A stretch of 64,000 bases of DNA from Bradyrhizobium tropiciagri (GTDB taxonomy: Bacteria; Pseudomonadota; Alphaproteobacteria; Rhizobiales; Xanthobacteraceae), in the NCBI RefSeq assembly GCF_018130505.1, contig NZ_JAFCKH010000007.1:62001-126000 (forward strand), read 5' to 3'. Made by a program: the position numbers and the translations under genes. Shown here piece by piece: positions 7,203 to 15,643 of the stretch. How positions within the stretch are numbered: the stretch's first letter is position 1; every line of letters begins with the position of its first letter. Below the pieces are notes generated by a model. It saw only the letters and a list, made by a program, of their open reading frames with translations, was not told where the DNA came from and searched no databases.

Positions 7203-7991
7203 ATGTCGAACGACAAGCCAGGCGGCGAACCGGATGTGGGCGGCTTGGGCACGCTGATTTCTGCGTGCAAGGCGAGCTTCGGGGGTCTCACCGCGGTCAC
7301 CGCAGCCTGCCATGGTCTGCTCAACGCGCTGCTGATCCCGCCGTCGCCGAAACCCGACTGGTTCGACGACCTCAACAGCAAGCTCGATGCCGCCAAGGCG
7401 CAGGCGCAGAGCTGGATCGACAATATCGGGCCTGATGTCACCGCCCAGGTTCTGGTGCAGGTCATCAACCACGGCACGACGTTCTCGGTAATTGCTTCAC
7501 AGATTGGCTCGATTGCGGCTGCTCATCCGGATGCGCGGGGTGCGGACGATCCCTCCGTTCAAGGCGTGCTCGTACTCGCGGGCTCACTGGATCAGTCATT
7601 GCAAGCGATCGTCGCCGCCCTTGAAACGAGGCTCGCTACCCTCGAGACGTGGGAAGAGACCATGCTTGCCCGCGATGTTGCGCTCCGCGCGGCGGCGGAC
7701 AAATCGCCTGACGCAAAAGCCGCGGCGGCGCCTGCGCTGGCTGCCGCCGAGGGGGTGCTGAATTCGATCGGCGATGCACTGAAGCATCTGCGTGAGCTGA
7801 TCGGTATCTGGGGTAAGCTTCGGAACGCGATGCGCGATGCATTGGCGGAGCTTGGCGCCGGCAAGGTCACACTGGGCACGTTCGCGGCCAACAATTTCAG
7901 CGCGGCCGCGCAGGCCGAATGGGCCGCTGCCACGCAGTTCGCACAGAACCTCGTGAACGCCCCGATCGGAAACCCCGGCAGGGCGGCGTAA
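7203..7991 (+). CDS. Head-less paralogue of the HBL-like subunit (component 3)
   Basis: The 262-residue protein is a clear paralogue of the preceding gene. The segment PPSPKPDWFDDLNSKLDAAK, then SWIDNIGPDV, VQVINHGTTFS and AAHPDARGADD align almost residue for residue, and the C-terminal AAQAEWAAATQFAQNLVNAP matches ASEWADATSFAQGLVNAP. The roughly 110 residues that form the coiled-coil neck and hydrophobic hairpin in component 2 are missing and replaced by an Ala-rich linker (DKSPDAKAAAAPALAAAEG). It therefore keeps the tail helices but cannot insert through a head. It may be a soluble pairing partner, an assembly chaperone or a self-inhibitor. The ribosome site AGGAA precedes the ATG. Homology to component 2 is seen directly; the role is inference. 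Confidence 0.65.
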   Translation: MSNDKPGGEPDVGGLGTLISACKASFGGLTAVTAACHGLLNALLIPPSPKPDWFDDLNSKLDAAKAQAQSWIDNIGPDVTAQVLVQVINHGTTFSVIASQIGSIAAAHPDARGADDPSVQGVLVLAGSLDQSLQAIVAALETRLATLETWEETMLARDVALRAAADKSPDAKAAAAPALAAAEGVLNSIGDALKHLRELIGIWGKLRNAMRDALAELGAGKVTLGTFAANNFSAAAQAEWAAATQFAQNLVNAPIGNPGRAA

Positions 7992-8006
7992 CGAAGGGGA
8001 CCCGAC

Positions 8007-9062
8007 ATGGCTTTCGACGGTGCGGCGACGAATGCACAGATCGACGCGAGCATGGGCGCGATCGTGCTGCTCAACTCGTCCTGCCAGGCGGTGATCGAGG
8101 CCGAGATCGCGGAGGTCTCTTCGCCCTGGTACGATCAGCTCGACCAGGAGCTCGGCACCGCCGAGAATCTGGTGGTCGGCTGGCGCCGCAGCGGGGTGCT
8201 GTATTTCCAGACCGATATCCTCGATACGATTGCCGACACCGGGCAGGCGTTTCTCGCGGCTGCCCCGCAAATCAACGCGCTGTTTGCCGCGCTCGAGCAA
8301 GACTTCTCGGCCGCGGGCAAGGCCCAGCTGATCGCCGCGATGCAGGCGCTCGAGCCGCCGATCCAGGCCATGATCGGACAGATCGCGGGCTATCTCGGCA
8401 AGCTCCAGACCTTCGAGGAGTCGATGCTGCAGGCCGACCAGGCGATGCGCAATACGGTCGGGCAGGTCCAGGCCCAGGAGGAGAAGATCCAGGGCGAGAT
8501 CGACGCGATCAACAACCAGATCAAGCTGCTCAACGCGCAGATCCAGATCGATCGCGATGCGATTGCAAAGGCTAAGGCCGCGCGCACGCGCGGCATCATC
8601 GAGACCATCTTCGGTGTCCTGTTCGCGCCACTGACCGGCGGCGCATCGCTGATCCTGGCCGGCATCGGCGTGGCATCGATTGCCGAAGCCGAGGGCCAGA
8701 TCGACAGCATGCAATCGGAGATCTCAGGCTATCAGCAGAAAATCGCCGGCGATCAGTCGGAGCTCAGCGACGATCAAAGGGTGGTCGCGACGCTGGGAGC
8801 GCTCACCATGAGCACCGGGCTCGTGCTGAGCGACATGGCGATGATCGAGAACGCGCTCGATTCGCTGCGAACCGGTTGGACCGCGCTCGACGGCGAGCTC
8901 GACGGCGTGATCGCCAAGCTCCAGTCGGCGACGTCGGCGGCCGACCTCATCGTCAGCCAGGCCTGGTACACCGCGGCCTGCACCGAGTGGAATCTGATCG
9001 TCAGCCACGTCGACGACCTGACCGGGCGGCAGATCGAAACCAGCCGGGTGCGAATCGGTTGA
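8007..9062 (+). CDS. HBL/NHE-like alpha-pore-forming toxin subunit with hydrophobic head (component 4)
   Basis: The 351-residue, largely helical protein has a long coiled coil (VQAQEEKIQGEIDAINNQ and following, about residues 152-190). A hydrophobic hairpin at about residues 196-228 (IIETIFGVLFAPLTGGASLI, then LAGIGVASIAEAEGQ) is followed by a mirrored coiled coil (DSMQSEISGYQQKIAGDQSEL) and closing helices with WTALDGELDGVIAKLQSA. The last block parallels FQGELQGVMAKLQSAE in component 2, so the two are distant paralogues. The APLTGGASLI head motif also echoes APETGGASLL of component 2. There is no signal peptide. It is the last gene of the operon, 15 bp after component 3, and a stem-loop follows directly. 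I infer a pore-forming or pore-assembling subunit. Confidence 0.65.
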   Translation: MAFDGAATNAQIDASMGAIVLLNSSCQAVIEAEIAEVSSPWYDQLDQELGTAENLVVGWRRSGVLYFQTDILDTIADTGQAFLAAAPQINALFAALEQDFSAAGKAQLIAAMQALEPPIQAMIGQIAGYLGKLQTFEESMLQADQAMRNTVGQVQAQEEKIQGEIDAINNQIKLLNAQIQIDRDAIAKAKAARTRGIIETIFGVLFAPLTGGASLILAGIGVASIAEAEGQIDSMQSEISGYQQKIAGDQSELSDDQRVVATLGALTMSTGLVLSDMAMIENALDSLRTGWTALDGELDGVIAKLQSATSAADLIVSQAWYTAACTEWNLIVSHVDDLTGRQIETSRVRIG

Positions 9063-9105
9063 GCGTTCGGGACTTAAGCGTTCGGGACTTGCGCGTCCCG
9101 AACGC
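9063..9105 (+). terminator. Terminal hairpin with a duplicated arm after the toxin-like operon
   Basis: GCGTTCGGGAC (9078-9088) pairs perfectly with GTCCCGAACGC (9095-9105) over a six-base loop. The 13-base segment GCGTTCGGGACTT also occurs at 9063-9075, giving two tandem left arms that could compete for one right arm. There is no T-tract; the element overlaps the space between convergent genes. Confidence 0.55.
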
Positions 9106-9114
9106 CGATACCGG

Positions 9115-9591
9115 TCAGTTGAAGCTCAGCAGCTTGAACAGCGGCGTCAGGTAGGACATTTCCTGACCCGAGGTCGGCGTGGTGCGGCTGATGAAGTCGA
9201 AAATCTTGCCGTCCTTCATGCCGTAATTGGCTAGCCGGCGCACCTGGCGGTTCTTGTCGAAATAGACCGCGATCACGCGCTGGTCGATCACCGACTGGTT
9301 CATGAAGGCGACCGGGCGGGAGGTCCGCTGCGAGATGTAATAGAACACCTCGCCGTCCAGCGTCGCGACGGTCGACGGTGTGCCCAGCACGATCAGCACC
9401 TGATCCTGGCTGGCGCCGATCGGAATCTGCTCCAGCGCGCCCTGCGGCAGGATGTAGCCCTTCTGGAATTGCTCGCCGCTGCACGCGCCAAGGCCGGCGC
9501 AAACCAGGCCGATGACGGCGACCGCGCAAAGGCGCGAGAGGAGGCCGCGCGGCGAGGCGGGGCGGGATGGTGCTGGAATGATCTGGCTCAT
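9115..9591 (-). CDS. bamE: Outer membrane assembly lipoprotein, BamE/SmpA/OmlA family
   Basis: This 158-residue lipoprotein has a Lys/Arg-poor but typical signal (LLSRLCAVAVIGLVCAGLGAC) ending in a lipobox LGAC at about residues 30-33. The mature protein has the BamE/OmlA motifs: GYILPQGALEQIPIGASQDQV, LIVLGTPSTVATLDGEVFYYI and IAVYFDKNRQVRRLANYGM. BamE helps the BAM complex insert beta-barrel proteins into the outer membrane. I chose the ATG at 9591, which puts the lipobox at the usual distance; an earlier ATG nine codons upstream has a nearby GGGGACGG and cannot be excluded. It is divergent from the cytochrome bc1 chaperone gene. It is convergent with the toxin-like operon, with a shared terminator hairpin. 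Confidence 0.88.
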   Translation of the reverse strand: MSQIIPAPSRPASPRGLLSRLCAVAVIGLVCAGLGACSGEQFQKGYILPQGALEQIPIGASQDQVLIVLGTPSTVATLDGEVFYYISQRTSRPVAFMNQSVIDQRVIAVYFDKNRQVRRLANYGMKDGKIFDFISRTTPTSGQEMSYLTPLFKLLSFN

Positions 9592-9727
9592 TGGCGGAAC
9601 TAATCCGTCCCCTTGCATCGGGCGAGGCGTTGACGTACCGGGCAGCTCACTGGATTGCAATATCGCGTAAGCCTCCGACGGAGCGCCCTCAACAGGCGAC
9701 CGCTGGGCCCCGCAGCCGGAACCCATC

Positions 9728-10279
9728 ATGCTTTGGCCGTTCAATCGCTTCAGGAAACCCCCGGCGCCCACGCGCAGCACCATTGAAGCCATCTATGGCA
9801 TGATCGTGACGCAGGCGCGAGAACCGTTATTTTACCGTGACTTGGGCGTTCCGGACACGGTTAACGGCCGTTTTGACCTGCTTTTGCTGCACCTGTGGCT
9901 GGTGCTGCGGCGGCTCAAATCCTCTGAGGCGGCTCCGGAGCTGTCGCAGGCCCTGTTCGACCATTTCTGTACCGACATGGACGACAATCTACGCGAAATG
10001 GGCGTCGGCGACCTCACGGTGCCCAAGCGCATGCAGGCCTTCGGCGAGGCATTCTACGGCCGGACCGCGGCCTATGACCTCGCGCTGACCGACGGCGACG
10101 AGGCGCTGGCCCAGGCGCTGTGCAAGAACATCCTCAACGGCCAGCACGTCGAGAAGGCCCGCGCGCTCGCCGCCTACGCGAAGGACGCGCTGGCGGCGCT
10201 CGCGCGCGCCGACTTTGCTAAGCTCAGCTCGGGCGCCTGGCGCTTCCCGGCGCCGCAGACCGCGGGAGCCACGGCATGA
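9728..10279 (+). CDS. Ubiquinol-cytochrome c chaperone family protein (CBP3/UQCC1-like)
   Basis: The 183-residue protein matches the CBP3/UQCC1 family, which in mitochondria assists translation and assembly of cytochrome b of the bc1 complex. Seen features are IEAIYGMIVTQAREPLFYRDLGVPDTVNGRFDLLLLHLWLVLRRL-type sequence at residues 19-65, FDHFCTDMDDNLREMGVGDLTVPKRM (about 79-104) and FYGRTAAYDLAL. It is cytoplasmic or membrane-peripheral, with no signal. It overlaps the next gene by the ATGA arrangement (stop at 10279, next start at 10276), so the two are translationally coupled. The alphaproteobacterial family is conserved but its role has been studied mainly in eukaryotes. Confidence 0.85.
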   Translation: MLWPFNRFRKPPAPTRSTIEAIYGMIVTQAREPLFYRDLGVPDTVNGRFDLLLLHLWLVLRRLKSSEAAPELSQALFDHFCTDMDDNLREMGVGDLTVPKRMQAFGEAFYGRTAAYDLALTDGDEALAQALCKNILNGQHVEKARALAAYAKDALAALARADFAKLSSGAWRFPAPQTAGATA

Positions 10280-10860
10280 GCGGCGATTCTTCACGCGATC
10301 CTTCTCGTGACGCTTCACGCGATCCTTGGCGCGTTCTCGTCAACGTGGCGCAGATTCCGGAGACCGGGCTGCATCGCGAGATCGAGGCCGATGCGGCGGC
10401 GCGCCAGGCGATGGCCGGGATCGCCGAGCTGCGCGAGGTGATCTCCGCCCGCGCGGCGCTCGACATCCTGCCGAAGCGCGACGGCAGCTACCACGTCACG
10501 GGCAGGGTGCAGGCGCGGATCGGCCAGACCTGCGTGGTGACGCTCGATCCGATCGAGAACGACATCGATGAGCCGATCGACGTTGTGTTCGCCCCGCCGG
10601 AGCAGATCCCGCAGATGGCTGACCTGGTCGACGAGGGCGAGGACAGCGACGAGGATACGCCGGACCCGCCGGAGCCGATCGTGGGCGGCTTTATCGACAT
10701 CGGGCGCCTCGCCACCGATGCGCTGTTTCTCGGCGTCGACCCGTATCCGCGCAAACCGGATGCGGTGTTTGAACAGAAACTTGAAGCGCTTGATCCGGAG
10801 GATCACCCCTTTGCCGCGCTCAAGGCCCTGAGGGGCAAGGACGGCAAGAACGGAAGCTAG
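10276..10860 (+). CDS. DUF177 (YceD) domain-containing protein
   Basis: The 194-residue DUF177/YceD protein has core motifs RVQARIGQTCVVTLDPIENDIDEPIDV (residues about 76-102), an acidic linker (DEGEDSDEDTPDPPEP) and the C-terminal DIGRLATDALFLGVDPYPRKP block. YceD-family proteins have been tied to 23S rRNA/L32 biogenesis, and in many bacteria yceD precedes rpmF and plsX. Here rpmF is absent and plsX follows after 303 bp. The first 16 residues contain a short repeat (SRDPSRDASRDP) coming from a near-repeat in the DNA, absent from most relatives. The start overlaps the preceding gene's stop. Confidence 0.85.
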   Translation: MSGDSSRDPSRDASRDPWRVLVNVAQIPETGLHREIEADAAARQAMAGIAELREVISARAALDILPKRDGSYHVTGRVQARIGQTCVVTLDPIENDIDEPIDVVFAPPEQIPQMADLVDEGEDSDEDTPDPPEPIVGGFIDIGRLATDALFLGVDPYPRKPDAVFEQKLEALDPEDHPFAALKALRGKDGKNGS

Positions 10861-11163
10861 TCGTCACATTTGAGGGGATGGCTGCCTGCGCGGCAGCGCG
10901 AGGAGTGTCCGACGGAACTTCAAATATCTCCATCAATACGTTGAAATATCGATGGATTTTAGCTATCTTCTGGCGTATTCCGTGGTCGGTCAAGCGACTC
11001 GGGTGGCCACGGTCAAGAGGTTGTGTCGGACCAAGGACACGCTATTGTCGCGGCCCGGCCGGGACGTCAGTTGGCGTTTCGCCGCGCGCCGCTCGCGGCG
11101 GTGACTTCAAGCTTGCGGCTTTGCGTTCAATAGGCTGCGGGAGAGCAGGTTTCCGGGACGTTC
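10861..11163. other. Intergenic region before plsX
   Basis: This is 303 bp without a convincing gene. Positions 10920-10975 are AT-rich and contain TCCATC/GATGGA half-sites about 16 bases apart, plausibly the plsX-fabH promoter area. The usual rpmF gene of this locus is not here. Confidence 0.4.
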
Positions 11164-12225
11164 ATGCCTCAAAAGGTTCGAATCGCGCTTGACGCCATGG
11201 GGGGCGATGTCGGCGCAGCCGTCGTCATTCCCGGCGCCGCGATCTCGTTGAGCCGTCATCCCGGCAGCGAATTCCTGCTGGTCGGGGACCGTGCCCAGAT
11301 CGAGCCGGAGCTTGCGAAGCATCCGGCACTGAAGGCGGTGTCGAAGGTGGTCCATACCGATGTCGCGGTGAAGAATGACGAGAAGCCGAGCCAGGCGCTG
11401 CGGCGGACCCGCAGGACGTCCTCGATGTGGCTGGCGATCGATGCCGTGAAGCACGGCGAGGCCGACGTCGCGGTCTCCGCCGGCAACACCGGTGCGCTGA
11501 TGGCGATGGGCGGAATCAATCTGCGAACGCTGCCCGGCGTCGACCGCCCGGCGCTCGCTGCGGTGTGGCCGACGCTGCGCGGCGATTCCGTCGTGCTCGA
11601 CCTCGGCGCCACGATCGGCGGCGATGCCCGCCATCTGGCGACGCTGGCGGTGATGGGCAGCGCCATGGCGAGCGTGCTGTTCAACCTCGAACGGCCGACC
11701 GTCGGCCTGCTCAATATCGGGTCCGAGGAGATCAAGGGCCATGAAGAGATCCGCGAGGCGGCCGGAATGCTGCGGGCGATGAACTCGGCGCAGTTCGACT
11801 ATGTCGGCTTTGTCGAGGGCGACGGCATCGGCAAGGGCGCGGCCGACGTGATCGTCTCGGAAGGTTTCTGCGGCAACATCGCGCTCAAAACCGCGGAGGG
11901 AACCGCGCGCCAGATGTTCACGTTGCTGCGCGAAGCGATGAGCGCGAACTGGCTGGCGCGCATCGGTTACCTGTTTGCCCGCAGCGCGTTCCAGAAGCTG
12001 CGCGACAAGCTCGACCCCAACAAGTCGAACGGCGGGGTGCTGCTCGGCCTGCAGGGGGTGGTGGTCAAGAGCCATGGCGGCACCAGCGCGGAAGGCTTTG
12101 CCTACGCGGTCGATGTTGGCTATGAGATGGCCCACTACGATCTCCTCACCAAGATCAATCAGATGCTAAATCGCGACGGCAGTGCGCTGGTGCAGGCGCA
12201 GACCGCGCAGGAGGCTGTCTCGTGA
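11164..12225 (+). CDS. plsX: Phosphate acyltransferase PlsX
   Basis: The 353-residue PlsX converts acyl-ACP and phosphate into acyl-phosphate, the acyl donor for PlsY in phospholipid synthesis. The family signature is clear: [13 protein letters not shown] at the N-terminus, [12 protein letters not shown] (about residues 102-113), [55 protein letters not shown] sequence, and a C-terminal [17 protein letters not shown]. Length is normal. It overlaps fabH by four bases (GTGA), forming the conserved plsX-fabH operon with coupled translation. It is a peripheral membrane enzyme on the cytoplasmic side. Confidence 0.97.
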   Translation: MPQKVRIALDAMGGDVGAAVVIPGAAISLSRHPGSEFLLVGDRAQIEPELAKHPALKAVSKVVHTDVAVKNDEKPSQALRRTRRTSSMWLAIDAVKHGEADVAVSAGNTGALMAMGGINLRTLPGVDRPALAAVWPTLRGDSVVLDLGATIGGDARHLATLAVMGSAMASVLFNLERPTVGLLNIGSEEIKGHEEIREAAGMLRAMNSAQFDYVGFVEGDGIGKGAADVIVSEGFCGNIALKTAEGTARQMFTLLREAMSANWLARIGYLFARSAFQKLRDKLDPNKSNGGVLLGLQGVVVKSHGGTSAEGFAYAVDVGYEMAHYDLLTKINQMLNRDGSALVQAQTAQEAVS

Positions 12226-13199
12226 CTGCGATACGTTCGGTAGTGCTCGGCTGCGGCTCCTATCTGCCGGAGCGGGTTTTGACCAATGCCGAACTGGCCA
12301 GCCGGATCGACACGTCGGATGACTGGATCGTGCAGCGCACCGGTATCCGCGAGCGCCACATCGCCGCCGACGACGAGTTCACCTCGCATCTTGCGATCAA
12401 GGCGGCGCAGGCTGCGCTCACCGACGCCGGGATCGACGCGCAGTCGATCGACCTGATCGTGGTGGCGACCTCGACCCCCGACAACACGTTCCCGGCCACC
12501 GCGGTCGCGGTCCAGCACGGGCTCGGCATCAATCACGGCGTTGCGTTCGACCTGCAGGCGGTGTGCTCCGGCTTCGTGTTCGCGCTCACCACCGCGGACA
12601 ATTTCCTGCGTGCCGGCAGCCACAAGCGGGCGCTGGTGATCGGCGCCGAGACCTTCTCGCGCATCCTCGACTGGAACGACCGCGGCACCTGCGTGCTGTT
12701 CGGCGACGGCGCCGGCGCCGTGGTGTTGGAGGCGCAGCCGGGGACCGGCACGACCGCCGACCGCGGCTTGCTGACCACGCATCTGCGCTCGGACGGACGC
12801 CACAAGTCGAAGCTGTTCGTCGACGGCGGGCCCGGCTCGACCAAGACGGTCGGGCACCTGCGGATGGAGGGCCGCGAGGTGTTCAAGCACGCCGTCGGCA
12901 TGATCACCGACGTGATCGTCGACGCCTTCAACGCCACCGGCTTCACCGCCGAGGACATCAACTGGTTCATTCCGCACCAGGCCAACAAGCGAATCATCGA
13001 TGCCTCGGCACACAAGCTGCATATTGCGCCGCAGAAGGTGGTGCTGACGGTCGACCTGCACGGCAACACCTCGGCCGCCTCGATCCCGCTCGCGCTGGCG
13101 GTCGCGGTGAAGGACGGACGCGTCAAGAAGGGCGATCTGGTGCTGTTCGAGGCGATGGGCGGCGGCTTTACCTGGGGCTCGGTGCTCGTGCGCTGGTAG
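12222..13199 (+). CDS. fabH: 3-oxoacyl-ACP synthase III (FabH)
   Basis: This 325-residue beta-ketoacyl-ACP synthase III starts fatty acid synthesis by condensing acetyl-CoA with malonyl-ACP. The Cys-His-Asn triad is visible: Cys115 in [12 protein letters not shown], His in [11 protein letters not shown] (about residue 250) and Asn in [13 protein letters not shown] (about 280). The RTGIRERH motif (about 39-46) and C-terminal [13 protein letters not shown] are also typical. It starts with GTG overlapping the plsX stop. The ihfA gene follows after 130 bp. Confidence 0.97.
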   Translation: MTAIRSVVLGCGSYLPERVLTNAELASRIDTSDDWIVQRTGIRERHIAADDEFTSHLAIKAAQAALTDAGIDAQSIDLIVVATSTPDNTFPATAVAVQHGLGINHGVAFDLQAVCSGFVFALTTADNFLRAGSHKRALVIGAETFSRILDWNDRGTCVLFGDGAGAVVLEAQPGTGTTADRGLLTTHLRSDGRHKSKLFVDGGPGSTKTVGHLRMEGREVFKHAVGMITDVIVDAFNATGFTAEDINWFIPHQANKRIIDASAHKLHIAPQKVVLTVDLHGNTSAASIPLALAVAVKDGRVKKGDLVLFEAMGGGFTWGSVLVRW

Positions 13200-13329
13200 G
13201 TGATCTCTAGGGAGCACCGTCACTTAGCCGACTTCTTTCATGCGACTGCATGCTGGTCGCTGTTGACCATTGCGCGCTAAGCTTTTAATTTCAGTCAAGA
13301 AATTGTTCGCCGAGAGTGCGGGGCAGGCG

Positions 13330-13662
13330 ATGACCAATGGAACCGGGAAAACAGTTACGCGCGTCGATTTGTGTGAGGCGGTCTATCAGAAGGTAGGTCT
13401 GTCGCGCACCGAGTCGTCGGCGTTCGTCGAACTTGTGTTGAAGGAGATCACCGATTGCCTGGAGAAGGGCGAGACGGTGAAGCTGTCGTCGTTCGGCTCG
13501 TTCATGGTGCGCAAGAAGGGGCAGCGCATCGGGCGCAATCCGAAGACCGGCACCGAAGTGCCGATCTCGCCGCGCCGCGTGATGGTGTTCAAGCCGTCGG
13601 CGATTCTCAAGCAGCGTATCAATGGCCATCCGTCCGCCAATGGCAGCGGCAAGGCCGAATGA
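13330..13662 (+). CDS. ihfA: Integration host factor subunit alpha
   Basis: The 110-residue histone-like DNA-bending protein has the IHF/HU motifs [43 protein letters not shown] and the beta-arm [23 protein letters not shown]. The arm's Asn-Pro (RNPKTG) intercalates into DNA. The residues that separate IHF-alpha from HU, and the position downstream of plsX-fabH, support IhfA. I chose the ATG at 13330, preceded by GGGGCAGG; an in-frame TTG 60 bases upstream would add an atypical extension. The C-terminal tail ([13 protein letters not shown]) is a usual rhizobial extension. It is paired with the MerR-family gene downstream, a conserved arrangement. Confidence 0.95.
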   Translation: MTNGTGKTVTRVDLCEAVYQKVGLSRTESSAFVELVLKEITDCLEKGETVKLSSFGSFMVRKKGQRIGRNPKTGTEVPISPRRVMVFKPSAILKQRINGHPSANGSGKAE

Positions 13663-13693
13663 GCATTTGAACTGAGGTCAGAGGAGCCTGCAT

Positions 13694-14314
13694 TTGGACA
13701 AGGCGCCGGATGCGTTCCGTACCATCAGCGAAGTCGCTGACGAGCTCGATATTCCCCAGCACGTCCTGAGGTTCTGGGAAACCCGCTTCGCGCAGATCAA
13801 GCCGATGAAGCGCAGCGGCGGCCGCCGCTATTACCGGCCCGACGACGTCGACCTGCTCAAGGGCATCCGCCGGCTGCTGTACGGCGAGGGCTACACCATC
13901 CGCGGCGTGCAACGGATCCTCAAGGAACACGGCATCAAGTCGGTGCAGGGCATCGCCGATCAGTCAGCGGCGGTCTCGTTCGGCGCGGTCGAGGAGGCGG
14001 TCGGCCACAGCATGGCCGAGCCTGATGATGCCGAGCTGAATGACGGTTTCGATCTCGACGGCGAGGAGGGCGACGGCGACGAGGGCGGCATCGACTACCG
14101 ATTCGTCGATCCCGACGAGGACCCGATCCTGTCGACCTACAAGGCGCGCGCCCAGCCCAAGGCCCAGATCAAGGCCCCGATGAAGGAGCCTGCCGCCGCG
14201 GCCCCGGCAGCGCGGGCAGGGGTGCCGGCCGCCGACCGCGCCCGACTCGAGCGCGTGCTGCAGGACCTCGTCGCCTGCCGGCAGATGATCGACGCCGCGT
14301 TGAAGGACGGCTGA
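13694..14314 (+). CDS. MerR family transcriptional regulator
   Basis: The 206-residue protein has an N-terminal winged-helix MerR domain (residues about 8-75): [52 protein letters not shown] sequence continuing into [15 protein letters not shown]. The middle is acidic ([11 protein letters not shown]) and low-complexity ([19 protein letters not shown]), and the C-terminus is a short helix. There are no clustered Cys metal ligands, so the effector is unknown. The start is TTG at 13694, supported by AGAGGAG upstream. It follows ihfA by 31 bp and is probably co-transcribed with it. tRNA-Pro lies downstream. Confidence 0.88.
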   Translation: MDKAPDAFRTISEVADELDIPQHVLRFWETRFAQIKPMKRSGGRRYYRPDDVDLLKGIRRLLYGEGYTIRGVQRILKEHGIKSVQGIADQSAAVSFGAVEEAVGHSMAEPDDAELNDGFDLDGEEGDGDEGGIDYRFVDPDEDPILSTYKARAQPKAQIKAPMKEPAAAAPAARAGVPAADRARLERVLQDLVACRQMIDAALKDG

Positions 14315-14411
14315 GGCCAAAGGGAACCGGCGCCCGGCCTGTACTTTAGGGCCTGTTTAAGCCGTGCCGCCGCCTTGCGCGAACGCAGGATCGCGGCTAA
14401 TGGAACGGCAT

Positions 14412-14489
14412 CGGAGCGTGGCGCAGCCCGGTTAGCGCACTAGTCTGGGAGACTAGGGGTCGGAGGTTCAAATCCTCTCGCTCCGACCA
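14412..14489 (+). tRNA. tRNA-Pro (GGG anticodon)
   Basis: A full cloverleaf is visible. Acceptor arms CGGAGCG (14412-14418) and CGCTCCG pair, the anticodon arm CTAGT-CTGGGAG-ACTAG gives anticodon GGG, the T-arm is GGAGGTTCAAATCCTC, and the 3' CCA is encoded (14487-14489). A short T-run follows and may end transcription. Confidence 0.95.
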
Positions 14490-14681
14490 TTTTTCTCAAT
14501 ATCGTCAGGAACACCTGAGGCGGTCGGTTGCCGACCGACTGCACCGCAGTCGATTCCCATCCCTGCAATCGACCGCGCAATGTCCCCCGAAACGAATTTC
14601 TCTGGCGTCTCTCGCGGCGACCACGCGCAACGCTGTGCGTGCGCCGGTTCGCATGTGAACCGAGACGCCGTCACCCGCGCC

Positions 14682-15194
14682 TCAGAAATTGTACTCCAGC
14701 GCCACGCGTCTGCACTCTTTCTGGAGACGGCTGTTGAGCGTGGCGAGCTTGGTGGTGAACTCGGCCAGCTCTTTCTCGCTGAACTCCTCGAACACCGTCT
14801 TGCGGAAAGCCTGGTGCTGATCGGCAAGGCTCGCCAGGTGCTTTCGGGTCTTGTCGGTCAACGACAATCGCACCACGCGCGCATCGGCCGGGGACGGCGT
14901 GCGGCGCAACAGTTCCTTCTGCTCGAGCAGCTTGGACTGCGTGGTGACGAACGACGGATCGACGTGGAGCGCCTTCGACACCACGTTGATCGGCACGCCC
15001 TCATCCTTGTCGAGATCGGAGACGGCGATCAGGATCATCCATTGCGGACCGCTGACGCCAAGCGCCTTGCCCCAGAACTGGCGCACGTCCTCGAGGTGCG
15101 AATTGATCGAAGATATTTCAAGCGTAAAGCGTTTGATGATGTCGAGATTTGCGAGCGCGCGTTGGCGCGTCGCGTCCTTCCTGGTCGCTGACAC
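14682..15194 (-). CDS. MarR family transcriptional regulator
   Basis: The 170-residue winged-helix regulator shows the MarR layout: LEDVRQFWGKALGVSGPQWMILIAVSD, the recognition region VSKALHVDPSFVTTQSKLLEQKELLRRTPSPADARVV-type wing, and C-terminal dimer helices. The start is the GTG at 15194, because GAGAGGAGAGG lies directly upstream; the open frame continues further but gains no coding character. It stands alone, divergent from the porin gene across a 449-bp gap, with no enzyme gene next to it, so its target and ligand are unknown. The similar MTN-type regulators of rhizobia usually act as repressors. Confidence 0.82.
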   Translation of the reverse strand: MSATRKDATRQRALANLDIIKRFTLEISSINSHLEDVRQFWGKALGVSGPQWMILIAVSDLDKDEGVPINVVSKALHVDPSFVTTQSKLLEQKELLRRTPSPADARVVRLSLTDKTRKHLASLADQHQAFRKTVFEEFSEKELAEFTTKLATLNSRLQKECRRVALEYNF

Positions 15195-15643
15195 GGATTC
15201 CTCTCCTCTCGCCGACGCAGCTTTTGCGCTGCTTTGATTCTTGTTTTCCACGCGGCGTAGGTAATTTTTCTCGCAACTCGCTAACGAACGCAAGTGACCT
15301 TGAAGCAATTATGATGGCTATATGACGGGCGGTCTTTTTGGGGTGCGGCACATTTTCCCCCGTACAACCAAAGGGGTTAGCGTCTCAGCGTTGCTGGCGA
15401 GACACACTGTGGCAGCATTCGTATAGCTGACTTTATAAACTATTTTGATTAGGGAATTGGGCAATGCATATTGAACCCGGCGGTAGGGGAATCTCGATCG
15501 TCCCGTTGCGTTGATCGTTCAGGTTGTCGGTCCCGGTTTTTTCGAAGGGGGGCGAGACGGCCGGGCGGTCAGCGACAGTGCGGGGGGATCACGGGGCGCT
15601 AACGGTCCGGACTCTCCGCATATGAGCAACTTGGAGGTTTAAT
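15195..15643. promoter_or_regulatory. Long divergent intergenic region before the porin gene
   Basis: This is 449 bp without a convincing gene. It must hold the promoters of the MarR gene and the porin. Positions 15420-15460 are AT-rich (TTTATAAACTATTTTGATTA) and look promoter-like, which would leave a porin leader of roughly 180 bases. A T6 run lies at about 15537-15542. I could not assign exact -35/-10 boxes. Confidence 0.35.

Noticed and set aside
10878..11192. A 104-codon open frame in the gap before plsX
   Set aside because: It runs into plsX, has no ribosome site and no recognisable sequence, and its first half lies in AT-rich promoter-like DNA.
14412..14489. Attachment site for an integrated element at tRNA-Pro
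   Set aside because: No integrase gene and no direct repeat of the tRNA 3' end was seen downstream within the window.
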